Of a stretch of 64,000 nt of DNA, positions 15,871-22,238 are shown piece after piece (within the stretch, counting starts at the first letter, position 1; every line of letters begins with the position of its first letter). The notes under the pieces are model-generated. The model was not told where the DNA came from and ran no database searches. It saw only the letters and a program-made list of their open reading frames with translations. The stretch comes from Alistipes sp. (GTDB lineage Bacteria; Bacteroidota; Bacteroidia; Bacteroidales; Rikenellaceae), in contig JAHHQM010000001.1 of assembly GCA_020026395.1 (NCBI GenBank), positions 124,001 through 188,000 of the forward strand. Direction: 5' to 3'. The position numbers and the translations under genes were made by a program.

Positions 15871-17079
15871 TTACAGAGATTTCAATATCAGGCTATTCGC
15901 CTTGTCTATTTTTATATTATCCAATGAGGCGAGATAGATTCGGGTTGTACTCTCCGAATCGTGCCCCATTCCCTCGCTGATGACCGATAATGGAACATTC
16001 TTGCTCTTGGCTATGCTCGCCCATGAATGGCGGCTTGTGTACATTGTCAATGGCAGAGTTAATCTCAACTCCCTGCCGATGGCTTTCAGGCTTCGGTTTA
16101 TGTTATGCCCTGCATAGATGTACTGTGTCCGTTCATCTGTCTTTGAGTATGGCTTGATAATCGGGAGAAGATAAACAGAGTTTTCCGTATCGTATTTATC
16201 CACAATCTCCTGCATACATTTCTCCCACTTGATGAAAAGCTGCTGCCCCGTCTTACGGCGGCGATAGGATAGAATACCGTTTGCAAGGTCTTGCTTCCTC
16301 AGATATGCCATATCCACAAGCGACATCCCACGAGTGTAGAACGAAAAGAGAAACATATCCCTTGCAAAGTCGGCTGATTGATTAAGCGATAAATCAATAT
16401 CCTTAATCTTCCTGATAACCTTTAACGGTACGGCTCTCTTTACTGTCTTATCCACTCCAGTATAGACATGCTTGAACGGAAACCGCTGCGACGAAAGTTC
16501 CTTTTCAACGGCTCTGTTATATACGGCTCGGAGATTACGCATATAGAACGATGAACTGTTGGGGCTTACTCCGTTTGCTTTCAGATAGGCTTCATAAGCC
16601 AATACCATATCGGAGTCCACCATATCCAACGGCATATCCCTGTCCTCACGGAAACGGCGAAAACTATTGAGTGTGGTGGTATATGCTTCGGCAGTTCTTA
16701 CCTTACCCAACTTTTTGAGATTCACAATAACTTCTTCCATGAAGCTAAAGAAGGAGTTTTGAGGATTGAGGGAAACAAATGCCGATACCACATCATCAGA
16801 GGTATAGGGAGTGCCGTTGCGTTCCAACGATGCTATGATCCGTTGGAACTTCCGTATATCACTCGCCACCTTATCCCTTATCTCCGACAAACAAGTCTTT
16901 CTCGTTTCATCAAAACGGGGCATTACAATCTCTGACAAACTGCCGTTCCATTCGCTTTCATAAATTCGGTAGCCCGTTTTCACTTGACGGGCTACACGAT
17001 TATGAATCACTTGATAGAATATTGTTCCTTGTCCGCCCTCTACGGTGGAGGTGCGGAACTTAATCTTCACACTTGCCAT
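15871..17079 (-). CDS. Tyrosine recombinase 2 (integrase or Tsr-type invertase)
   Basis: A full-length 402-residue tyrosine recombinase. An N-terminal Arm-like domain (FRTSTVEGGQGTIFYQ) precedes a SAM-like core-binding domain (about 105-200) and the catalytic domain with FYTRGMSLVDMAYL, YRRRKTGQQLFIKW, YTSRHSWASIAK, GMGHDSESTTRIYL. Ser stands at the place of the first Arg, as in many Bacteroidetes recombinases. The sequence style is that of Bacteroides Tsr DNA invertases and short mobilizable-element integrases; the two cannot be told apart here. It follows the membrane protein gene by 4 bp, so it is the last gene of the mob operon. Confidence 0.88.
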   Translation of the reverse strand: MASVKIKFRTSTVEGGQGTIFYQVIHNRVARQVKTGYRIYESEWNGSLSEIVMPRFDETRKTCLSEIRDKVASDIRKFQRIIASLERNGTPYTSDDVVSAFVSLNPQNSFFSFMEEVIVNLKKLGKVRTAEAYTTTLNSFRRFREDRDMPLDMVDSDMVLAYEAYLKANGVSPNSSSFYMRNLRAVYNRAVEKELSSQRFPFKHVYTGVDKTVKRAVPLKVIRKIKDIDLSLNQSADFARDMFLFSFYTRGMSLVDMAYLRKQDLANGILSYRRRKTGQQLFIKWEKCMQEIVDKYDTENSVYLLPIIKPYSKTDERTQYIYAGHNINRSLKAIGRELRLTLPLTMYTSRHSWASIAKSKNVPLSVISEGMGHDSESTTRIYLASLDNIKIDKANSLILKSL

Positions 17080-17083
17080 AGGC

Positions 17084-17809
17084 TCACTTCTTTTGTTTGT
17101 CCGTCTGAATGGGCTTGCCCTTTATGAACTTTGCCTTGTTATCCAACTCCGTTGCTTCCTGTTCCTTCAAGCGTGCCTGCTCTGCGAGCGTTGCTTGCTT
17201 CCGAACTGCATCCTCGTATGCCTCTACATCCTCACGCATCTGCTTAATCTTGGCGTTGTCACGATTCAGCTCAAATATATCTTCAAGCTCTCCAATTTGC
17301 TTGGGCGTTGCTTCGCCTTTCATCTTGATGTAGCGATATTTGAGGGCGTTATCCTCTTGCTGAACATTCGGTCTGGACAAATGGTAGATAGCAGACATAG
17401 CTGATGATAGGATAATGACAAACATTATCAGGAGTGCCCAATCCTTCTTGATATGTAGCACAAATGAATGTCTATTCTCGTGAATATGATGCTTCACCTT
17501 TATCTCATCCATCTTGTCTGTAGCCTCTGTCAGAAGTTGTTTCACACCCTCAATATCGGGCTGTTCCTGCCCATCAAAGGCATCCATCCGTTTATGTATC
17601 TTAGACAATTCATTAATTACTGCTCCTGCAAACTTGGTGGATTTGGCTTCGTAGTACTCTTTGTTTTCTCTGTTGCCATTCTGGATTAACTCCTTGATAG
17701 GGGTTAAATCTACATCAGCATTTACTGTTTGCTCTGCGCGTTGGCTCTTGCTGACGGTCAGCAGTTCTTCCAACATGGCAATGATTGTTGCGTTATTATT
17801 TTCTTTCAT
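17084..17809 (-). CDS. Mobilization-associated single-pass membrane protein
   Basis: A 241-residue protein with a charged N-terminal part, one membrane segment (about 124-143, DWALLIMFVIILSSAMSAIY) and a C-terminal Lys/Glu/Gln-rich coiled coil. I recognise no catalytic motif. Genes of this shape commonly sit directly downstream of the relaxase in Bacteroides mobilizable elements; a link between relaxosome and membrane is plausible but inferred. 27 bp after the relaxase stop and 4 bp before recombinase 2. Confidence 0.65.
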   Translation of the reverse strand: MKENNNATIIAMLEELLTVSKSQRAEQTVNADVDLTPIKELIQNGNRENKEYYEAKSTKFAGAVINELSKIHKRMDAFDGQEQPDIEGVKQLLTEATDKMDEIKVKHHIHENRHSFVLHIKKDWALLIMFVIILSSAMSAIYHLSRPNVQQEDNALKYRYIKMKGEATPKQIGELEDIFELNRDNAKIKQMREDVEAYEDAVRKQATLAEQARLKEQEATELDNKAKFIKGKPIQTDKQKK

Positions 17810-17836
17810 TTTCTTTTCTGTTTTAGTGATTAATGA

Positions 17837-18766
17837 TTAGAGTTTGAATCCTCTTGTTTTCTTTTTCTTCTTGTGCTGCATCAAGCGGCGGAATTCAGCC
17901 TCTTCCTGATTGTCAATATCGGGCGAAGATGTGAAGTCCAACAAGCCTAATGAGCCACTGATAAGCTCGGATTCCCTGTTATCGAGGTGGCTTGTTTGCG
18001 TATGTTTCGGCTCATATTGTTGTTGGCTCTCGCCTTGTGTATTAGCTTTCAGTGCCCTGTCAATCTTCGAATAGCTGAAACAGCGGTCTATCGTCGAGCC
18101 GTTGAAGTGGTAGCCGTTCTTGGTGAAGACTATGCCCTGTATCTCATTGGTATTACCCTTATATTTGAAGCGGACATCTATGCCTTCGGCTTTCAAGCCT
18201 TTCAGCAGCGTGTTCCAATCCGAACATCTGGTAACTTCCCGTTTGAGAATTTGGTATATCTCATAGCGGCTCTTGTCAGGCTCTTTCAGTCGGTGCGTTT
18301 TTACCTGTTCCTTACCGTTTGCGAAGTACAGTCCGTATTTGCGTGTCAGTTCCTTGCAGATACACTCACTGCGGTAACGGTCGTTCCTGTCGCTGATGGT
18401 TCTGCCATTATTATCCACCCGATTGAAAGCAATATGCACATGCGGATGCTCCTTATCGTAGTGCCGTCCGATGATATATTGCGTATCACGGATACCCATC
18501 TTTTCCATATATTCACGGCCTATCTGAATCATCAGTTCGTCAGTTAAGCGTGGCAAATCCTGCTTGGAAAAGCTGAGTGATATATGTCCGATGAACTTAT
18601 TCACACGGGGATTAAGCCTCGATTGGGCTATGAAACTTCTGGCTATCGAAGCATTGTCATTGAGCAATACGCCTTGATAATCTATGAGTGTCGCCTGCTT
18701 CTTGCTGTCGAGGATATAATCGACAATCCCTCTGGCTCCAGAGCCTTTTACTATCTTCGCCATCAT
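17837..18766 (-). CDS. MobA-type relaxase
   Basis: A 309-residue relaxase of the Relaxase/MobA-VirD2 family. The N-terminus MMAKIVKGSGARGIVDYIL supplies the likely catalytic Tyr, and the metal-binding triad is in HPHVHIAFNRVDNNG (HPHVH at about 107-111). It nicks oriT and leads the strand into a conjugation pore provided by another element; no such transfer genes are present. The start ATG 18766 overlaps the stop of the preceding mobC-like gene (ATGA), which implies translational coupling and decides the start against a longer reading. The Lys-rich C-terminus ends in KKKKKTRGFKL. Confidence 0.9.
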   Translation of the reverse strand: MMAKIVKGSGARGIVDYILDSKKQATLIDYQGVLLNDNASIARSFIAQSRLNPRVNKFIGHISLSFSKQDLPRLTDELMIQIGREYMEKMGIRDTQYIIGRHYDKEHPHVHIAFNRVDNNGRTISDRNDRYRSECICKELTRKYGLYFANGKEQVKTHRLKEPDKSRYEIYQILKREVTRCSDWNTLLKGLKAEGIDVRFKYKGNTNEIQGIVFTKNGYHFNGSTIDRCFSYSKIDRALKANTQGESQQQYEPKHTQTSHLDNRESELISGSLGLLDFTSSPDIDNQEEAEFRRLMQHKKKKKTRGFKL

Positions 18767-19131
18767 AGGCTGATATGGTCTATGATGGTTTCCAATGACA
18801 GCAACAGGTATTGGCATTGCCTGTAATGCAGCCTTACTCCTTCCCGATGCGCTTTCCTTGTAAGCTGGTTCAGGTTGTTTGCCATTCCGCATAGCTTGCG
18901 GATGTAGTCCGCCTGTTCGGTAGTCAGGCGCTCCTTGACTTGGCACTCCTTCATTGCAATTCTTACAATTTCGCTTGCCGATACTCCGGCACTTTTAGCT
19001 TTCGATTTGAGGCTGTAATACTCTTCGGTAGCCATCTTGACCGTTATACGGTACTTGCGTTTCTCTGACAGTTTCTTCGTGGGGCGTCCTCCCTTGCAGG
19101 ATGCCCTGTTTTTGATTTCTTGTTTTATCAT
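18763..19131 (-). CDS. MobC-like relaxosome accessory protein
   Basis: A 122-residue basic protein. A ribbon-helix-helix-like part (KYRITVKMATEEYYSLKSKA, SAGVSASEIVRIAM) is followed by a MobC-type helix with NNLNQLTRKAHREGV. Such proteins bind oriT and help the relaxase open the strands. I start it at ATG 19131, since the longer reading would run through the inverted repeat at 19200-19267. Its stop overlaps the relaxase start. Confidence 0.85.
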   Translation of the reverse strand: MIKQEIKNRASCKGGRPTKKLSEKRKYRITVKMATEEYYSLKSKAKSAGVSASEIVRIAMKECQVKERLTTEQADYIRKLCGMANNLNQLTRKAHREGVRLHYRQCQYLLLSLETIIDHISL

Positions 19132-19199
19132 ATTACAATTTTTGAAAATGATACATACATTGTTTACTTGATAGACCAACGGGATGTCCTTTTCTGCGA

Positions 19200-19267
19200 C
19201 CTTCGGGAGTGGAAGCAAGTGGTTTTGGTCTGCCCAAAACATAAACTTGCTTCCCCACTAACCGAAG
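19200..19267. other. Nested inverted repeat, candidate oriT
   Basis: Outer arms CCTTCGGGAGTGGAAGCAAGT (19200-19220, 21 nt; shown here as CCTTCGG-GAGTGG-AAGCAAGT) and 19244-19267 pair with three single-base bulges. Inside, GTTTTGG (19222-19228) pairs with CCAAAAC (19234-19240). It lies 69 bp upstream of the mobC start, the usual place of oriT in Bacteroides mobilizable elements. The nick site is not identifiable by eye. Confidence 0.5.
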
Positions 19268-19337
19268 GACTACGGATTTTGAGTGTCTCAAAATGGAATA
19301 CCATCGGAATACTTCTTAATTTGACAGGATTAAGACA

Positions 19338-19842
19338 TTACATACCTTTCCAATGCTCGAAGTCATCGGCATAGAGTTCGATGTGATGGCGTACAATGTT
19401 CTCCAACAATCCCGACAGGCTCATTCTGTTCTCGCCGATTTTGCAGGCGAATCGGTCAAGCGTCTGTCGCAATTTGCCGCTGATGAATACCGGCTTGCGG
19501 TCTTCAATCCTGTAAGGTCTCATAAAGGTGTTGCGGTACTCCTCCAATGAGAGCTTGCGCTGCTTGCTGCTCACTCGGCGTTGGATGGATGATGCTGATG
19601 GCTGCTGCTCCGAAACATCGGTTTTTGGAGTTACAGCCTCATCTGGTTCTTCAACTGATGAATCTGATTCTACAGGTTGTTCACTGTCCTTTGGCTTTAA
19701 CTCCGATTCATTTCTTGAAAATTCCTCGATAGCCAAATCAATGGCTCTCTCGGAATCTTCATCTTCCGATTTTGATGTGGGTCTCAGACCTATCAATTCC
19801 ATCATTTCCTCGTTGCTGATTTCTCTTTGTTTTTTTCTTCAT
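19338..19842 (-). CDS. DUF3408-like accessory protein, apparent N-terminal frameshift
   Basis: From ATG 19805 the product has 155 residues: an acidic low-complexity N-terminal half and a C-terminal fold (DRKPVFISGKLRQTLDRF, MSLSGLLENIVRHHIELY) like DUF3408 proteins of Bacteroides conjugative and mobilizable elements, which look like ribbon-helix-helix DNA binders. An ATG at 19842 begins MKKK, but seven A in a row (19836-19830, minus strand) put it out of frame; with six A it would read MKKKQREISNEE and join MMELIGL, which fits the family N-terminus better. So the gene is either frameshifted, read by slippage, or started at 19805. First gene of the mob region. Confidence 0.7.
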
Positions 19843-20099
19843 GTCGCAAATGTTTTTAATGTTAATACTATGGTCTTTGTGCACAATCTTGACCTGTTGT
19901 CTGCTGCAAATAAACTATGCATACAATTCTACCACAAGCAATTAGGTCTATGTTGCCAATTATGTATGATTCTGCATTTTTGCTGACTGTGTTATCGGTG
20001 CGGACTGCTATAATTTGCACATGGCATATGATTGTTGGCAAATTCAATTTAGGGCTTATTTTGGGGAGAGGATAGACGGCAGGGATATGAATTGAGAAA

Positions 20100-20151
20100 G
20101 GCTACGGGCTGACGGTCTTCCGAGACATCGGGAGTCGGTCAGCCTGTAGCC
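20100..20151. repeat. Long hairpin 1
   Basis: GGCTACGGGCTGAC (20100-20113) pairs with GTCAGCCTGTAGCC (20138-20151) with one G-U pair, and the inner CTTCCGA and TCGGGAG extend the stem. No T run follows on the plus strand. Confidence 0.75.
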
Positions 20152-20200
20152 TTAAAGTCGTTGCTGATGAGAATCTGTAAGAATTGAGGTCGGAACTACG

Positions 20201-20243
20201 GCAAGCGTTTTCGGTCGGATGCAATCGGTCTGAAAACGCTTGC
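20201..20243. repeat. Long hairpin 2
   Basis: GCAAGCGTTTTC (20201-20212) is the exact reverse complement of GAAAACGCTTGC (20232-20243), with further partial pairing inside. Fifty bp from hairpin 1. Confidence 0.75.
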
Positions 20244-20539
20244 TTCCTTAAATGTGAATAGGGGGAATTTTCTTTTGGCTGTTGCCTGTTTGATACATCT
20301 TTCCATATAACAGGAGAATGTGCAGACTATACTCGGTATAATCAGGATTTCTACGAAAACAGCTTTGTCTTGCATGCCAATTTTGTCATCTGTGTATGCA
20401 AAGGGATGTCAACCGATGTAACGGGTCGGCGTACCCATTGCCGTATGATTTTTCCTGCTTTTATTTGCATCGTCAGTAGAGGCTATTGCACCGATTGAAG
20501 CCATAATCTACGCCACAAGCTGCCACATATATAAAACGG

Positions 20540-20571
20540 TTGGTAGTGTGATTGAAACCACTTTACCTTAG
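20540..20571 (+). promoter_or_regulatory. Promoter of the HTH gene pair
   Basis: TTG (20540-20542), 21 bp, then TACCTTAG (20564-20571), seven of eight bases of the consensus, 36 bp before the start of the first HTH gene. Confidence 0.55.
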
Positions 20572-20607
20572 CGGAACAAAAGCGAATAATAATAAAAACT
20601 GAATAAT

Positions 20608-20919
20608 ATGGAATTTGTGATTTTTGAGAAAAGAGCCTTTGAGGAAATGGCTGCGAAGTTGGAAAGCTTCATGCAGCGAGTGGATAACCTTTGTCATAGC
20701 CACGGCGAAAAGAAACCGCAAAAGTGGCTTGACCATCAGGAGGTGTGCCAGGCATTGAAGATTAGCAAACGAACTTTGCAGACACTCCGGGATAACGGAA
20801 CACTTGCCGATGCAAAAATTGGCAACCGCACCTTCTATCGTCCCGAAGATGTGGAGAGCATCATTGTGAAGGTGGAGGACAGACGAAAAGAAGCCTATTG
20901 GAATGGCAGAACAATCTGA
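20608..20919 (+). CDS. Helix-turn-helix protein, excisionase-like (first of pair)
   Basis: A 103-residue protein: an N-terminal helical segment (residues 1-35) and a MerR/Xis-type winged HTH (WLDHQEVCQALKISKRTLQTLRDNGTLADAKIGNRTFYRPEDVESII). This HTH_17-type domain is typical of Xis proteins in Bacteroides conjugative and mobilizable elements such as Xis2c/Xis2d of CTnDOT, which steer the integrase towards excision and regulate transfer genes. 23 bp before its paralogue. In the circular form of the island it would lie upstream of the recombinase 1 gene. Confidence 0.8.
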   Translation: MEFVIFEKRAFEEMAAKLESFMQRVDNLCHSHGEKKPQKWLDHQEVCQALKISKRTLQTLRDNGTLADAKIGNRTFYRPEDVESIIVKVEDRRKEAYWNGRTI

Positions 20920-20942
20920 TATAACATTAAAACATCAGAAAT

Positions 20943-21254
20943 ATGCACAACGAATTAAAGACAAAAGACGATGCTTGGATTCAGTCCATCCATAGCAATA
21001 TTGACCGCCTGTCGGTCAGAATTGACAACATTACAAACAATGCAGTATCCATACTCAATGGAGAAGATTATTTATGTGATAAGGAGGTATCGCAGTTATT
21101 GAAAGTCAGTCGCAGAACTTTGAGCGACTATCGGAGCAACGGCACACTGCCGTACTATGTACTCGGCGGCAAAGTCTTGTACAAAAGGAGCGAGATAGAA
21201 GAGGTACTGAGGCAGGGATATAGGGATGCCAACCGAATGAAAGGCGGTGGATAA
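20943..21254 (+). CDS. Helix-turn-helix protein, excisionase-like (second of pair)
   Basis: A 103-residue paralogue of the preceding protein: an N-terminal coiled part (DAWIQSIHSNIDRLSVRIDNI) and the HTH YLCDKEVSQLLKVSRRTLSDYRSNGTLPYYVLGGKVLYKRSEIEEVL. Same likely role. It is the last gene before the right boundary of the island, in operon with the first. Confidence 0.8.
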   Translation: MHNELKTKDDAWIQSIHSNIDRLSVRIDNITNNAVSILNGEDYLCDKEVSQLLKVSRRTLSDYRSNGTLPYYVLGGKVLYKRSEIEEVLRQGYRDANRMKGGG

Positions 21255-21393
21255 ACCAAATCTTTTTTCTGGAGGGAGCGCAGTTTACCGTCTGCCCATT
21301 TACATTATGTTCTAAAATATCCCTCCCATAATACCTATTCGGAGAATTGAAACCTAAATAATCCTAATGAGGCAGTGAAAACATTGATGGATT

Positions 21394-21424
21394 TTTGTCC
21401 GTTCAGGAAAAAGTTATACCTTTG
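21394..21424 (+). promoter_or_regulatory. Outward-facing consensus promoter at the island's right end
   Basis: TTTG (21394-21397), exactly 19 bp, then TACCTTTG (21417-21424): a full Bacteroidetes promoter. It points across the boundary repeat into host DNA. On a circular excised form it would point at the recombinase 1 gene, about 180 bp away. Confidence 0.75.
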
Positions 21425-21474
21425 CATAAGGATGAGTTATACATCACGCAATTTATGTAAGTATGTAGAAATCA

Positions 21475-21500
21475 GAACGGTTGCCAACTCATTACCCAAT
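21475..21500 (+). repeat. Right copy of the island boundary repeat (attR-like)
   Basis: GAACGGTTGC-CAAC-TCATTACCC-AAT; 23 of 26 bases equal to 10125-10150 in the same orientation. Host-style genes start directly beyond it. Confidence 0.65.
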
Positions 21501-21616
21501 TTTCAAGCAACCCGAATAACCGTTTAATTCTAAGGAAGTTGCAAATTCAGCAATCTTTTAGCAAAAAAGACCGGGTTTTCCGGTGATACCTATTTTATAT
21601 AGTATGGAAAAGGCAC

Positions 21617-21648
21617 AAAAAAGACGGCGCGTCGGATGACGTGCCGTC
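21617..21648 (-). terminator. Terminator of the trpS-ClC-PAS operon
   Basis: Read on the minus strand: GACGGCACGTC, ATCC, GACGCGCCGTC, then TTTTTT (plus-strand 21648 down to 21617). It lies 26 bp after the small membrane protein gene. Confidence 0.85.
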
Positions 21649-21673
21649 GTGGATGTTTCCGGAGCGGAAAAAA

Positions 21674-21886
21674 TTATAAAATGGAGTCTCCGCCGAGCAG
21701 GTTGCTGCCGAAATTGTAACTCAACACCAGAAAAATGAGGATGTAGATCAAATTGTTCTCGCGGTAGAGCGAAACGAATCGGTCATCATAGTCTTTTTCC
21801 TTGCGTTCCTTTTCGAATTGGTAGCGATCCCACATTTTGAACAGGAGACCGGCCGTAAACAGGAGAAAAAAAATTAGATCTTTCAT
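21674..21886 (-). CDS. Small membrane protein of unknown function
   Basis: A 70-residue protein with two hydrophobic segments (about 3-17 and 46-60) separated by a charged loop (FEKERKEKDYDDRF). No family recognised. It is 10 bp after the PAS gene, with good host-type codon use, and is closed by a terminator, so it is likely real and the last gene of the transcript. Confidence 0.6.
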   Translation of the reverse strand: MKDLIFFLLFTAGLLFKMWDRYQFEKERKEKDYDDRFVSLYRENNLIYILIFLVLSYNFGSNLLGGDSIL

Positions 21887-21896
21887 AGTTTATCGT

Positions 21897-22226
21897 TTAG
21901 CTTCGGATGTAGTGGGGCATCTCTTCGGGAATCTCCATCGAGAACTCGACCAATCCGCCCACGACGTCTTCTTTGCGCCATACGGTTTGGTAGATGATCT
22001 TCTTGACGCCCTTTTTCGAGATGGTATAGACGTTTTTGCCGCCCTCGTCGATCAGACGGTGGATGATGGCACGCGAACGCTCGTTGTGGCAGGGAATCAT
22101 CGAGGTGCCGCGCACATCGCCGTTTACCGCGATCGAGCGGTTGTTCTGGTAAAGCACCACACCCTCACAATCGGCCACCGTGACGGCACAGTCCAATTCG
22201 TCGTACCAGGTAAATTGTTCTTTCAT
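21897..22226 (-). CDS. Single PAS-domain protein
   Basis: A 109-residue protein that is one PAS domain and nothing else: FTWYDELDCAVTVADCEGVVLYQNN at the start, then a CHNERSRAIIHRLIDEGGKNVYTI segment (shown here as CHNERSRAIIHRL and GKNVYTI) and EFSMEIPEEMPHYIR at the end. No output domain is attached, so it would sense a ligand or redox state through a partner. 12 bp after the ClC gene. Confidence 0.75.
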   Translation of the reverse strand: MKEQFTWYDELDCAVTVADCEGVVLYQNNRSIAVNGDVRGTSMIPCHNERSRAIIHRLIDEGGKNVYTISKKGVKKIIYQTVWRKEDVVGGLVEFSMEIPEEMPHYIRS

Positions 22227-22238
22227 TATGGTTGGTTT

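Larger units (their letters stand above)
19846..20539. other. Gene-free region of the island with two large hairpins
   Basis: About 700 bp between the divergent mob genes and the HTH genes, with no convincing ORF. Two extended inverted repeats are present (20100-20151 and 20201-20243). The region may hold origin, terminator or regulatory RNA functions. Confidence 0.5.
21255..21673. other. Right end of the island and host junction
   Basis: No supported gene. It holds an outward promoter (21394-21424), the right boundary repeat (21475-21500) and a host terminator (21617-21648). A 31-codon ORF (21432-21527) begins one base after the expected transcription start and crosses the repeat; I regard it as fortuitous. 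Confidence 0.6.

Noticed and set aside
21432..21527. 31-codon ORF across the right boundary repeat
   Set aside because: It begins one base after the expected transcription start and half of it is host DNA; probably fortuitous.
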